The notes below the pieces were generated by a model. That model did no database searches and had not been told where the DNA came from. It saw nothing but the letters and a program-made list of their open reading frames with translations. A program made the position numbers and the translations under genes. Source: Microbacterium enclense (lineage in GTDB: Bacteria > Actinomycetota > Actinomycetes > Actinomycetales > Microbacteriaceae). Taken from it: 64,000 bases of DNA. Position 1 is the first letter of the stretch. Each line of letters opens with the position of its first letter. Shown in pieces: positions 51,334-60,887 of the stretch. The DNA lies in the NCBI GenBank assembly GCA_038182865.1, contig CP116226.1, positions 806,001 to 870,000 of the forward strand. The letters are read 5' to 3'.

Positions 51334-52266
51334 TCACCGCCGTACGGGGTCGCCGCCACCGGTAAGGAAGCGTTCGAGGTCGCGACGCGACGGCGCGGCC
51401 TCCCAGTCGCCGGGGACGAGGCAGGCCATCGCTCCGCACGCGTTGCCGCGCACGAGGGCGTCCCCGGCGGACAGATCGTCGAGCCAGGCGCTGAGATACC
51501 CGGCCACGAACGCGTCACCCGCGCCCACGGTGTCGAGCGGCTCGATGACGAAGCCGGGCGCCTCGGTCACGTCGGCGAGCGAGAAGACCGCGGCACCCGC
51601 CGGCCCGCGCTTGACGATCACCTGCGCCACGCCGGCCGCGAGAAGGGCCGCCGCGGCATCCGGTCCCAGGAGGTCGAGCTCCTCCACGCCCCCGAACACG
51701 AGCGTCGCGCGCTCGGCGATCTCGCGCAGCACCGGTCCCGCGACCTCGGGAGCGGCCAGCGCCGAGCGGTAGTTGATGTCGAAGCTCACCGGCACGTCGG
51801 CGGCGCGTGCGCGCTCGACGACCGCGAGCACGGTCTCGCGCGCGCTGTCGGACAGCAGCGGAGTGATGCCGGTGACGTGCAGCAGCGCTGCGTCCTCGAT
51901 CCACCCGGCCGGCACGTCGTCGGCCACCAGCCGCGACCCCGCCGAGCCGCGTCGGTAGTAGTGGACCGCCGTGGATGCCGCGGACGGGCGTTCCTTGATC
52001 ATGAGGCCCGTGGGCGCCCCGCCGTCGACCACCGCGCGCACGTCGAGTCCCTCCCCGCGCAGCTCGCGCGCGATCCGCTCGCCGAGGGGGTCGTCACCGA
52101 CGCGGCCGAGCCACGACGTGTCGACACCGAGGCGCTGGAGCCCGACGGCGACGTTGCTCTCGGCCCCGCCGATCCCGAGCGCGAGTCCCGCCGCGTGGCG
52201 AAGAGAACCGATCTCGGTGGTGCGCGCGAGCGCCATGGTCTCGCCGAGGGTGACGACGCGGGTCAC
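51334..52266 (-). CDS. kdgK: 2-keto-3-deoxygluconate kinase, PfkB family
   Basis: 310 residues. PfkB motifs: GGAESNVAVGLQRLG near residue 35, GRVGDDPLGERIA, and DTVGAGDAFVAGYL with the catalytic Asp near 255. The neighbours (aldolase, mannonate dehydratase) make 2-keto-3-deoxygluconate the clear substrate; it yields KDPG for the aldolase. GTG 52266 overlaps the aldolase stop by four bases (GTGA). Last gene of the operon. Confidence 0.9.
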   Translation of the reverse strand: MTRVVTLGETMALARTTEIGSLRHAAGLALGIGGAESNVAVGLQRLGVDTSWLGRVGDDPLGERIARELRGEGLDVRAVVDGGAPTGLMIKERPSAASTAVHYYRRGSAGSRLVADDVPAGWIEDAALLHVTGITPLLSDSARETVLAVVERARAADVPVSFDINYRSALAAPEVAGPVLREIAERATLVFGGVEELDLLGPDAAAALLAAGVAQVIVKRGPAGAAVFSLADVTEAPGFVIEPLDTVGAGDAFVAGYLSAWLDDLSAGDALVRGNACGAMACLVPGDWEAAPSRRDLERFLTGGGDPVRR

Positions 52267-52886
52267 GACCCGCACACCTCCACGAACCGCTTCGCCCGCT
52301 CGCGCAGCGCGCCGAGGTCACCGCCCCGGAACGCGTCACCGAGCAGCGGTCCGCCCACGCTGACCGCCACGGCGCCCGCGGCGAGCCACGCGGCCGCACC
52401 GTCGGCATCCACTCCTCCCGAAGGGACGACCGCGATGTCGGGGAACGGTCCGCGCAGGTCTTTCAGGTAGCCCGGGCCGACCTGCCCGGCCGGGAAGACC
52501 TTCACGGCCGATGCGCCCGCCGACCACGACGCGAACAGCTCGGTCGGCGTCAGGCCACCGGGGATGATCGGGATGCCGGCCCTCACGGCCCGCTCGACGA
52601 GTGCGGAAGAGGTGATGGGAGTGACGACATAGTCGGCACCGACCTCGATCGCGCGCTCGAGCTGATCCAGGGTCGTGACCGTGCCGATGCCGAGATCGCC
52701 GTCGAACGAGGCCCGCAGGGCCGCGAAGGCGTCGAAGGTTCCGGGCGTCGTCAGCGTCAACTCGACGCTCTGCACGCCCCCCTCGGCGAGGGCGGCGAGC
52801 ACCGGCGCGTAGTCCGACGCTGCGGAGGCCCGGGCGACGACGACGAGCTTCGAGGCCAACGTGCGGGCGGGGAGCTCACCAGTCAT
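52263..52886 (-). CDS. eda: KDPG/KHG aldolase
   Basis: 207 residues, class I aldolase barrel. The Schiff-base lysine is in ASAVKVFPAGQVGP, with the glutamate in SVELTLTTP and GIGTVTTLDQ. It cleaves KDPG to pyruvate and glyceraldehyde-3-phosphate. It overlaps the mannonate dehydratase stop by 11 bases and the kinase start by four. Confidence 0.93.
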   Translation of the reverse strand: MTGELPARTLASKLVVVARASAASDYAPVLAALAEGGVQSVELTLTTPGTFDAFAALRASFDGDLGIGTVTTLDQLERAIEVGADYVVTPITSSALVERAVRAGIPIIPGGLTPTELFASWSAGASAVKVFPAGQVGPGYLKDLRGPFPDIAVVPSGGVDADGAAAWLAAGAVAVSVGGPLLGDAFRGGDLGALRERAKRFVEVCGS

Positions 52887-54102
52887 GGACGGTCCCGTCG
52901 AGCAGGCGGTTCACGGGCAGGTAGGCCTTGGTGTACTCGAACGCACCCGCGGCCTCCTCGTCGAGCTCGACGCCGAGACCCGGCTGGTCGCCCGGGTGCA
53001 GGAAGCCCTTGTCGAAGGTGAAGCTCGTCTGGAACACCTCGAGCGTCTGCTCGTTGTGCGGCATGTACTCCTGGATGCCGAAGTTGTGGATCGCGAGATC
53101 GAGGTGGAGCGCTGCGGCCATCCCGACGGGCGAGATGTCGGTGGGCCCGTGGATGCCGGAGCGGATGCCGTAGATCGCGGCGAAGTCGAGCAGCTTCTTC
53201 ATCGCGGTGATGCCACCGGTGTGGGTGACGGCCGAGCGGACGTAGTCGATCAGGCGCTCGGTGATGAGCGTCTGGTAGTCGTAGACCGTGTTGAAGACCT
53301 CGCCGATCGCGAGCGGGGTCGTGGAGTGCTGACGGATGAGGCGCAGCGCCGTCTGGTCCTCGCCGGGAGTGGCGTCTTCGAGCCAGAACAGGTCATAGGG
53401 CTCGACGTCTTTGGCGAAGCGCGCGGCCTCGATCGGGGTCATGCGGTGGTGGCCGTCGTGGAGGATGCGCAGGTCGGTACCGAACTCCTCGCGGATCTTC
53501 GCGAACACCCCGGGCATGTGGTTGAGGTACTGGCGGGTGTCCCACGTCTCCTCGGACGGGCGGTCACCCGAACGCTTCGCCGGTTCGTAGTCGTACCGCA
53601 CGCCGGGACCCGTGGACGAGACGCCGTAGATCTGGCCGAGGCCGGGAACACCCGTCTGTACGCGCACGGCGGTGAAGCCGAGCTCGCGGTATCCGGTGAT
53701 GGCGTTCGACAGGGCTTCGAAATCGGTGCCCGAGGCGTGTGCGTAGACGCGCACGCCGTCACGGCTCGCCCCACCCAGCAGCTGGTACAGCGGCATCCCG
53801 GCCTTCTTGGCCTTGATGTCCCACAGCGCCATGTCGACCGCGGCGATCGCGGCCATCGTCACCGGCCCGCGGCGCCAGTACGCACCCCGGTAGAGGTATT
53901 GCCAGGTGTCTTCGATGCGGTCCTCGTCGCGGCCGATCAGCATCGAGGCGAGGTGATCGGAGAGGTAGGAGGCCACCGACAGCTCGCGGCCGTTGAGGGT
54001 GGCATCCCCCCATCCGACGATGCCGTCGCTGGTGGTGACCTTCAGGGTGACGAAGTTGCGGCCGGGGCTCGTGACGATGACGTCGACGGAGGCGATGCTC
54101 AT
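52876..54102 (-). CDS. manD: D-mannonate dehydratase, enolase superfamily (ManD)
   Basis: 408 residues, the usual ManD length. It opens MSIASVDVIVTSPGRNFVTL as ManD proteins do. Metal ligands and the acid histidine are in LRILHDGHHRMTPIEA and in LFWLEDATP; the C-terminal IHGPTDISPVG and YMPHNEQTLEVF are also typical. It dehydrates D-mannonate to 2-keto-3-deoxygluconate. Some ManD enzymes also act on gluconate. Confidence 0.93.
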   Translation of the reverse strand: MSIASVDVIVTSPGRNFVTLKVTTSDGIVGWGDATLNGRELSVASYLSDHLASMLIGRDEDRIEDTWQYLYRGAYWRRGPVTMAAIAAVDMALWDIKAKKAGMPLYQLLGGASRDGVRVYAHASGTDFEALSNAITGYRELGFTAVRVQTGVPGLGQIYGVSSTGPGVRYDYEPAKRSGDRPSEETWDTRQYLNHMPGVFAKIREEFGTDLRILHDGHHRMTPIEAARFAKDVEPYDLFWLEDATPGEDQTALRLIRQHSTTPLAIGEVFNTVYDYQTLITERLIDYVRSAVTHTGGITAMKKLLDFAAIYGIRSGIHGPTDISPVGMAAALHLDLAIHNFGIQEYMPHNEQTLEVFQTSFTFDKGFLHPGDQPGLGVELDEEAAGAFEYTKAYLPVNRLLDGTVHDW

Positions 54103-54228
54103 GGGGAACTTTCTGGTCGAGAGGGAGGGCGCGGGTCGGACCGGCGCCGCCCGGAGGAGAGGATGCCGGGCGGACTCGCCGTCACGAGCCCGCCCGGGGA
54201 GGGGTGCGGGGCGTCGAGCCCCGCGGGA

Positions 54229-55629
54229 TCACATCGCCGCGCGCGGGTCGGTCAGGTCGCGACCGGTCCACTCGGGAGCGACGATCGCGGCGACCAGCGC
54301 CGAGGCGGTGAACACGCCCATCAGCACCATGATCGGCACGATGCTGCCGGTGGCCGCGGCCACCCAGGCGGCGGCCACGACCGGACCGATGCCCGTGGCG
54401 ACGATGGCGGCGATCTCGCGGACCACGGCGGTGAGGGTGTAGCGGTTGCGGGCACCGAAGATCTCGGGGATCGAGATGTTCTCCATGGATGCCAGACCCA
54501 GCACCGAGATGTTGTGGATCAGCGCATAGCCGACGAAGATCCAGGCGACGTCGCGCGAGTTGATCAACAGCAGGGTCGGGACGATCAGCAGCAGCGACAG
54601 CGACGACATGACGATGTACATGCGGCGGCGGCCGAACTTGTCGCCCAAGAAGCCCACGACGGGGATGGTGATGAAGCCGATCAGCGACGAGACGATGACG
54701 ATCTCGGGACCGACCTCCTTGGAGATGGCGAGGGTGATCGTGATGAACGAGATCAGGTAGGTCTGCACGATGCCGGAGTTGCCGGCCTGGCCGAAGCGCA
54801 GGAAGAACGATACGAGCACAGCCTTGAGCGGCTTCTTCTGCAGCGACTCCAGGGTGCGGATGTCGTTGGTCTCGGTGGCCACCTTCTGCAGCTCGGCGCG
54901 CGAGAGCGCCTTGCCGTCGACGACGTCGGTGCGCTCCTCGAAGACCGGGCTCTCCTTGAGGTTGAAGCGGACCCAGAGGGCGAAGAGCATGATGACGGCG
55001 CTGCCGATGAAGGGAATGCGCCAGCCCCACGCGATGACGTCGCTCTCCATCATCACGGCGAGCAGGATCGCCCAGATACCGGAGGCGAACAGCGTGCCGC
55101 AGTTGGTACCCAGCGCGACGAGCGAGGCGACGACGCCGCGACGGTTGTCGGGGGCGTACTCGGCGAGCATGACGCCCGCACCGGAGATCTCAGCGCCCGC
55201 ACCGAAGCCCTGGGCGAGGCGGAGGATCACGAGGAGGATCGGGGCCAGGATGCCGACCTGGTCGTAGGTCGGCAGCACGCCGATGAGGGTCGTCGCCGCT
55301 CCCATCAGCAGGATCGTGTAGAACAGCACCTGCTTGCGGCCGATCTTGTCGCCGATGCGGGCGAAGAAGAACGCGCCGACCGGGCGGGCCACGTAGCCCA
55401 CGCCGTAGGTCGCCATCGCGAGCACGACCGCCATCGCGGCGTCGCCGCCGGCGAAGAAGATCTGGCTGAAGACGAGGGCGGCGGCCAGCGAATAGAGCTG
55501 GAAGTCCATGAACTCCAGCGCGGTGCCGAGCCAGCCCGAGACGGCGGCGCGGGCGAGGTCGCCGACGGATCGTTTGGCGACGGGCGGCGACGTCGAGGCG
55601 TCGACGCCGGGGGCGGAAGAGCTGCTCAT
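54229..55629 (-). CDS. MFS transporter, metabolite:H+ symporter (MHS) family
   Basis: 466 residues with twelve helices. MHS features are GWLGTALEFMDFQLYSLAA near the start, RPVGAFFFARIGDKIGRKQV, LAQGFGAGAEISGAGVML and a second GDKFGRRRMYI. It probably imports the organic acid that feeds this operon, e.g. L-gulonate, L-idonate or a hexuronate. It lies between the dehydrogenase (36 bases) and manD (126 bases). Confidence 0.92.
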   Translation of the reverse strand: MSSSSAPGVDASTSPPVAKRSVGDLARAAVSGWLGTALEFMDFQLYSLAAALVFSQIFFAGGDAAMAVVLAMATYGVGYVARPVGAFFFARIGDKIGRKQVLFYTILLMGAATTLIGVLPTYDQVGILAPILLVILRLAQGFGAGAEISGAGVMLAEYAPDNRRGVVASLVALGTNCGTLFASGIWAILLAVMMESDVIAWGWRIPFIGSAVIMLFALWVRFNLKESPVFEERTDVVDGKALSRAELQKVATETNDIRTLESLQKKPLKAVLVSFFLRFGQAGNSGIVQTYLISFITITLAISKEVGPEIVIVSSLIGFITIPVVGFLGDKFGRRRMYIVMSSLSLLLIVPTLLLINSRDVAWIFVGYALIHNISVLGLASMENISIPEIFGARNRYTLTAVVREIAAIVATGIGPVVAAAWVAAATGSIVPIMVLMGVFTASALVAAIVAPEWTGRDLTDPRAAM

Positions 55630-55665
55630 CGGATTACTCCTTTGTAGTGATGACGGGTGCAGGTG

Positions 55666-56670
55666 TTACAGGGACAGGAGGACCTTGGCGGATGCTGAGG
55701 AGTCCCGCGCCGTGGCGAACGCGGCGACCGCGTCGGTGGCGGGGATCACGTGCGAGACGACGGCGTCGAGGGCGTCGGTCGACGCGAGGAGCGCGATCGC
55801 GTCGTCGATCTCGGTCGAGAACCGGAACGCGCCGCGCAGGGTGAGCTCCTTGGCGAGCATCGGGGCGAGGTTCACCCCGATCTCGGCGTCGGGGAGCATG
55901 CCGACCTGCACGACGGTGCCGGCGCGGCGGGCGGCGCGGACGGCCTGGGTGAGGGCGACACCCACGCCGGAGCACTCGAGAACGACGTCGAACGACTCGG
56001 GGTCGATCGCGTCGGTGCCGACGAGGAACGTCTCGGTGGCGCCGAGCGCCCGCGCTCGTTCCAGGGGCTCGGGGCGCACGTCGCTGGCGCCCACGACGGC
56101 GGCGCCCGCATTCACGGCGGCGGCGGCAACGAGCAGACCGATGGGACCCGCGCCGATGACGAGAGCACGCTTCCCGGTCAGGTCGCCCGCGAGGCCCACG
56201 GCGTGGATTGCGACGGCGAGCGGCTCGGCGAGGGCCGCGCGCTCCAGGGAGAGGCCCTCGGGCAGCACGCGCACCATGTGCTCCTCGACGAGGAGGAACT
56301 CAGACGCCCCGCCCTGACGGTGCGGAAAACCTGCGGCGCTGCCGAGGTAATCTCCGCCGGCGCGCAGGTGGGGACGGTCCTCGAGACCGGGAACCGAGGG
56401 GCCGAAGCGGGCAGGATGCACGGTGACGGGGGTTCCCGGCGCGAGGCGCCCCGACGGGTCGAGGTCGACCTCGGCCGAGAGCTCGTGGCCGGGAGTGAGG
56501 GGCTCACGGACGGCATACTCGCCGTTCTTGCCGTGGGAGTAGTAGTGCAGGTCCGACCCGCAGATGCCGACGTAACGCACGCGCAGGCGCACCTCACCCT
56601 CTCCGGGTTCGGGGGTCGGTCGGTCTTCCCAGCGGATGTCTTCTGCGCCGTGGATCGCGAGGAGCTTCAT
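55666..56670 (-). CDS. Zinc-dependent L-idonate/L-gulonate 5-dehydrogenase
   Basis: 334 residues, medium-chain dehydrogenase. Catalytic zinc ligands: Cys in GICGSDLHYYSHGKNGEY, the GHE in LTPGHELSAEVD, and a Glu in AALAEPLAVAIHA. Cofactor loop VIGAGPIGLLVAAAA. There is no structural-zinc Cys cluster; RPHLRAGGDYLGSAA lies at its usual position. In this operon it would oxidise L-gulonate to D-fructuronate (or L-idonate), feeding the fructuronate reductase. Confidence 0.88.
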   Translation of the reverse strand: MKLLAIHGAEDIRWEDRPTPEPGEGEVRLRVRYVGICGSDLHYYSHGKNGEYAVREPLTPGHELSAEVDLDPSGRLAPGTPVTVHPARFGPSVPGLEDRPHLRAGGDYLGSAAGFPHRQGGASEFLLVEEHMVRVLPEGLSLERAALAEPLAVAIHAVGLAGDLTGKRALVIGAGPIGLLVAAAAVNAGAAVVGASDVRPEPLERARALGATETFLVGTDAIDPESFDVVLECSGVGVALTQAVRAARRAGTVVQVGMLPDAEIGVNLAPMLAKELTLRGAFRFSTEIDDAIALLASTDALDAVVSHVIPATDAVAAFATARDSSASAKVLLSL

Positions 56671-56713
56671 CGCGTCTCCTTCTGTTGTCGCGCCGTGTGG
56701 GGCGCCGAGGTGG

Positions 56714-58237
56714 TCAGGGGGTGGGGCGGGCCAGGCTGCCGGCCGCAGCGAGGCTGTCGGCGATCGCGCTCTCGACGCCGCGCTGCACGATCCTGTCGAC
56801 GAGGTCGCCGACCCGGTCGATGAACGCGGTGCGATGCGCGACGTCGTCGCCGAACAGTCGCAGATCAACGATGGCGCGGTGTGCCAGGTCGCGCCCATTC
56901 CGGGTCGGCACGGCCGTGAGACGCTCACGAGCGGGATCGCTCATGGCCTCGGCGTGCGGGCCGGGGTCGAACCCCGCGGGAGGGGCGATGCAGACCAGGT
57001 ACCCGGCCACCGTCAGCGCGATCAGGTGCGGGAACTCGCCGCGGGCGAAGGCGTGGGCGACGGGTCCGGGGATGCGCTGCCCGAGCTTGACCGACCCGTC
57101 GGACCCGACCTGGCTCGTGCGGTGGCCGAGCGCGCTGTTCGCCCAGCGGGAGAACAGGTCGCGCTCGTACTGCTCGATGTCGACACCGGCCGGAGCGGTG
57201 ACCGAGGGCTCGTACTCGCCGCGCAGAACCGCCGCGGCGGCGGCTTCGACGTCGGCGAGGGCGATGGCATCCGGGATCGTGGGAACGCCCCGCAGTGCTC
57301 CCAGGTAGGCGATGAGCGAGTGGGTGCCGTTGAGCAGACGCACCTTCAGCTGTTCGTAGGCGCCGACTTCGTCGGTGAACACGGCACCACCGGCCTCCCA
57401 GGCGGGCCGGCCCGCGGCGAAGCGGTCTTCGATCGCCCACATCGTGAAGGGCTCGGCGGGGACGGGAGCGTCGTCGCGGACGCCCAGCAGCGCCGCCACG
57501 CGGTCGGTGAGCTCGGCGGTGGTCGCGGGGACGATGCGGTCGACCATGCTCGAGGGGAAGGTCACCGCGCGGTCGAGGTAGGTCAGGACGTCGGCGGCCT
57601 CGGCATCCGGAAGCTCCTGGAGGAACTCGCGGACGAGCTTCTCGGTGTGCGAGCCGTTGGAGAGCAGGTTGTCGCAGCTGAGGATCGAGACGGGGGCCCC
57701 GCCGGCGGCGGCGCGCGCCTGCAGACCGCGAGCGAGCTGACCGATGGTCGAGCTCGGTGCGCCGCCGCGGAGGTCGGCCTGCACGCGCGGGTCGGTGACG
57801 TCGAGGTGCTGGGTCGATGACGAGAAGCTGTAGCCGTTCTCGGTGACCGTGAGCGTCACCACGCGGATCGACGGGTCGGCGAGGTCGCGGACGACGCGGC
57901 CCGGGTCGTCCGCGGCGACGTAGGAGTCGGTGTGGGCGCCGGGGATGTCGAGGGTCGTCCCCTCGGGCGAGATCGTGGCGACGGCGTAGAGATGATCCTG
58001 CGCGTGCAGGGCGTCGACGATCCGGCGAGACCGCGAGGCGACGCCGACGATCCCCCAATCGCCGCCCTCGGCGCGGAGAGCGGCGGCGGTGTAGACCGCC
58101 TGATGCGCGCGGTGGAAGCTGCCGAGGCCGAGGTGCAGGATGCCGGCGGACGCGGGAGCCGCGGGAAGGACGACTGACGTCGAGGCGTCGCGACCCATGC
58201 GCGCGGTCGGTTCGGAGAGATCGTCGATGATCGGCAT
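56714..58237 (-). CDS. Mannitol dehydrogenase family, D-fructuronate reductase/mannonate oxidoreductase
   Basis: 507 residues, polyol-specific long-chain dehydrogenase. N-terminal ILHLGLGSFHRAHQAVYTA holds the cofactor motif; the catalytic Lys-x4-Asn region reads KVRLLNGTHSLIAYLG. With ManD downstream, the most likely reaction is D-fructuronate to D-mannonate (UxuB-like). It is the first gene of the operon, its start 17-28 bases from a 12-base palindrome. Confidence 0.9.
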   Translation of the reverse strand: MPIIDDLSEPTARMGRDASTSVVLPAAPASAGILHLGLGSFHRAHQAVYTAAALRAEGGDWGIVGVASRSRRIVDALHAQDHLYAVATISPEGTTLDIPGAHTDSYVAADDPGRVVRDLADPSIRVVTLTVTENGYSFSSSTQHLDVTDPRVQADLRGGAPSSTIGQLARGLQARAAAGGAPVSILSCDNLLSNGSHTEKLVREFLQELPDAEAADVLTYLDRAVTFPSSMVDRIVPATTAELTDRVAALLGVRDDAPVPAEPFTMWAIEDRFAAGRPAWEAGGAVFTDEVGAYEQLKVRLLNGTHSLIAYLGALRGVPTIPDAIALADVEAAAAAVLRGEYEPSVTAPAGVDIEQYERDLFSRWANSALGHRTSQVGSDGSVKLGQRIPGPVAHAFARGEFPHLIALTVAGYLVCIAPPAGFDPGPHAEAMSDPARERLTAVPTRNGRDLAHRAIVDLRLFGDDVAHRTAFIDRVGDLVDRIVQRGVESAIADSLAAAGSLARPTP

Positions 58238-58253
58238 ACAAGCAGTGTGCGGT

Positions 58254-58265
58254 GTTTGTACAAAC
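58254..58265. promoter_or_regulatory. LacI-type operator in the divergent promoter
   Basis: GTTTGTACAAAC, a perfect 12-base palindrome. On the minus strand TTGACA (58273-58268) stands just upstream, so the palindrome lies in the spacer of the catabolic operon promoter. It is probably bound by the LacI protein encoded at 58326. Confidence 0.75.
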
Positions 58266-58325
58266 TTGTCAATAGTTTTCACTACGCCATGGACGAAGAT
58301 GGACTCACAGCACGAAGGAGCAGGA

Positions 58326-59288
58326 ATGGCGGCGACCCTCACCGACGTGGCCCGGCACGCCGGCGTCTCGATCGCCACGGCCTCGCGTGCCTTCGGCGAA
58401 CCCGACCGCCTCGCCCCCGCGACGCTCGAGCGCGTCCGCCTCGCGGCCGCCGAACTCGGCTACGCGACCCCGCAGACCCCGACCGGGGCGCGCACGATCG
58501 CGGTCGTCGTTCCGGATGCCGCGAACCCCGTGTACGCGACCCTGCTCAAGGCCATCCAAGGCCAGGCCTGGCACGGGCGACACCGCATCGTGCTCTACGA
58601 CGCCGACGAAGACCTGCGCCGCGAGCGCGAGTCCATCGAGCTCGCAGGCAAGGCCGACGGGCTGCTGCTGTGCTCTCCGCGCCTCCCCGAGGCGGAGGTG
58701 CTCGCGCTCGTCGGCGACACTCCGCACGTGGTCATCAACCGTCTGATCCCCGGCGCCGTCTGCGTGATCATGGACGCCGATCGCGGCCCGAGCCAGGCCG
58801 TCGAGCATCTCGCAGCCCTCGGCCACGCGCACCTCGCCTACGCCTCGGGCCCGCACGGCTCATGGGCCGACGACCAGCGCGCGCACACCGTCGGCCGAGC
58901 CTGCGAGCGGCACGGCATCCGCCTCACGCGCCTGAGCAACCACGCCGCGTCCATCCAGGGCGGTCGGGCGAGCGCCGCCGCCGCCGTCGCCAGCGGCGCG
59001 ACCGCCGTGATCGCCTACAACGACCTCGTCGCCCTGGGGCTCGAAGCCGGGATGGGCGAGCTCGGTCACGCGTGCCCCGACGACGTCAGCATCGTCGGGA
59101 TCGACGACATCGAACTCGCGGGCGCCGTGACTCCGAGCCTGACCACCGTGCGGATGCCGATCGCGCGATCCGGCGCCCTGGCGGTGGACCTGCTGCTGCA
59201 GTCGATGGCCGGCACGACGCCCGACGAAGCGGCGGTGCTGCCGTCGGAGCTGATCGTGCGCGGCTCGACCGCGCCGCCGCGCGCCTAG
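58326..59288 (+). CDS. LacI family transcriptional repressor
   Basis: 320 residues. Helix-turn-helix TLTDVARHAGVSIATASRAF at the N-terminus, then a periplasmic-binding-like sensor domain (TIAVVVPDAANPVYATLLKA; CPDDVSIVGIDDIEL). AGGAGCAGGA precedes the ATG at 58326. Divergent from the six-gene hexonate operon, which it most likely represses until a pathway intermediate binds. Confidence 0.93.
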   Translation: MAATLTDVARHAGVSIATASRAFGEPDRLAPATLERVRLAAAELGYATPQTPTGARTIAVVVPDAANPVYATLLKAIQGQAWHGRHRIVLYDADEDLRRERESIELAGKADGLLLCSPRLPEAEVLALVGDTPHVVINRLIPGAVCVIMDADRGPSQAVEHLAALGHAHLAYASGPHGSWADDQRAHTVGRACERHGIRLTRLSNHAASIQGGRASAAAAVASGATAVIAYNDLVALGLEAGMGELGHACPDDVSIVGIDDIELAGAVTPSLTTVRMPIARSGALAVDLLLQSMAGTTPDEAAVLPSELIVRGSTAPPRA

Positions 59289-59558
59289 CGGCGGGGGTTT
59301 CGCCGGAGCGAGCGACACGACCCCGGGCGCCGTGACCCCGCGAGCCGTCAGGCGGAATTCCACCCCGACACGCCGACCCCGGATGCCACCACCCCGGCGT
59401 TTCACCACGAACACCGCACGACGGCTCGGAACCGCCCGCGGCACGTCAGGCGGAGTCCCACCCCGACACGCCGACCCCGGATGCCACCACCCCGGCGTTT
59501 CACCACGAACTCCGCACGACGGCTCGGAACCGCCCCCACCCCGGCCCCGCGCGGCACG
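59289..59558. repeat. 98-base tandem repeat, two copies and a partial third
   Basis: Copy 1 starts at 59347 and copy 2 at 59445; they differ at a few bases. Shared text includes CACCCCGACACGCCGACCCC and GCGTTTCACCACGAAC. A short third start (GCACGTCAGG) reaches the end of the glycosyltransferase gene. A hairpin CGGCG/CGCCG at 59289-59305 may end the LacI gene. No gene is supported in the gap. Confidence 0.88.
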
Positions 59559-60845
59559 TCAGGTGCGCGCGACGAGCATCGCCTCCACGTCGTCGACGAG
59601 GCCGGGGGCGCCCGGCGCGACCGCGATCGCGTCACCGATGCGCCGGGCGTTCGCCGCATAGCGCGGATCGGCGAGGATCCGTCGGACGGCCGCGCGGATG
59701 GCATCCGGGGTCGGGCGACCCGTCCGCAGGTTCACCCCCACGCCGGCGTGCTGCACGCGGGCGGAGGTCTCGACCTTGTCTTCCGAGTCGCCGGCGATGA
59801 CGATCGGGACACCGTGGCGCATGGCGTGGTGGAGGCCGCCGTATCCGCCATTCGTCACGAGGACGCTCGTGCGGGCGAGCAACTCGTCGTAGGGCAGGTA
59901 GCTCGCCGCGAACGCGTTGGAAGGAAGCGGCGGGAGGGTGTCGACAGAGCGACCTCCGGTGGTCACCGCCACCTGCACCGGCAGGTGGGCCAGGGCCGTG
60001 AGGGTCGGCTCGATGACCTCGCTGTAGTCGGTGTTGGCGACGGTGCCCTGCGTGACGTGCACGAGCGGCAGAGCCGGGTCGAGGTCGGCGAACCACGCCG
60101 GCGCGGGGGTCGGCCGGCTGGAGGCGGTGGGCATGGGGCCGTAGAAGCGCAGGTTCGCGGGTGCATCGCTGCGGGGGTACTCGAACTCCTCGACGGTGAA
60201 CTGGGCGAGCAGGTCGCTGCGCGAGAGCACATCCATGAAGAATGCGCCGTTGAGCGGTGGCGCCCCGACGCTGGAGAGGAAGAGGTCGAGCGAGCGGTGC
60301 ACCGGTCGCAGGACGGTCTTCGCCGTCACCCCCAGGACCCGGTTGCGCAGGCGATTGAGCACCGGCTGGCGGAGCGGCGTGATGCCGAGACCGTACGGGG
60401 GCGTGTCACGGCTGGAGAAGCCCGCCGCCGTGATGCCGCACATGACCGTGAGGGGACGCCGGGAGGGCGGCCGACCGAACAGGGTCTGCACCCCCAGGAA
60501 GAGCATGTCGTGCAGCACGACGTCCGCCGACTCTTCCGCGAGGACGTGCTCCAGCGTGGCCGCCGCGGGGCCTGCCGGGTCGAGGAACGCCCGCTCCACG
60601 CCGCGGTTGATCGTCGCGAGCCCCCGCTCACGCACGTCGTCGCCCGTTCCGATGTCGTCGAGCGTGTCGGCCTCGGGCGGCAGAGGCAGGAACCGGATGC
60701 CGGCGGCCTCGACCATCGACCGGTACCGGGCACCGGTCAGCAGGCGCACGCGCCAGCCGCGGCGCTGCAGCTCGGCGGCGACGACGAGGAGCGGGCCGAC
60801 GTGCCCGACGGCGGGCATGCTGCAGATGAGGGCGGAGGAAGTCAT
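59559..60845 (-). CDS. GT1-family glycosyltransferase (MGT/UGT-like)
   Basis: 428 residues. GT-B fold with the N-terminal MPAVGHVGPLLVVAAELQRRG and the C-terminal sugar-nucleotide block VTNGGYGGLHHAMRHGVPIV ending in AGDSEDKVETSARV. The family includes macrolide glycosyltransferases and other small-molecule UGTs. A TetR gene lies 42 bases upstream in the same direction, so it may be an inducible detoxifying or natural-product enzyme. The C-terminal end touches the tandem repeat. Confidence 0.9.
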   Translation of the reverse strand: MTSSALICSMPAVGHVGPLLVVAAELQRRGWRVRLLTGARYRSMVEAAGIRFLPLPPEADTLDDIGTGDDVRERGLATINRGVERAFLDPAGPAAATLEHVLAEESADVVLHDMLFLGVQTLFGRPPSRRPLTVMCGITAAGFSSRDTPPYGLGITPLRQPVLNRLRNRVLGVTAKTVLRPVHRSLDLFLSSVGAPPLNGAFFMDVLSRSDLLAQFTVEEFEYPRSDAPANLRFYGPMPTASSRPTPAPAWFADLDPALPLVHVTQGTVANTDYSEVIEPTLTALAHLPVQVAVTTGGRSVDTLPPLPSNAFAASYLPYDELLARTSVLVTNGGYGGLHHAMRHGVPIVIAGDSEDKVETSARVQHAGVGVNLRTGRPTPDAIRAAVRRILADPRYAANARRIGDAIAVAPGAPGLVDDVEAMLVART

Positions 60846-60887
60846 CTCGGTCTTTCTTGATGCGGCCTCCGCCGGTGCGGCGGAGGG

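Noticed and set aside
52861..55647. Open frame of 928 codons antisense to manD and the MHS transporter
   Set aside because: Same artefact; the opposite strand encodes well-recognised enzymes.
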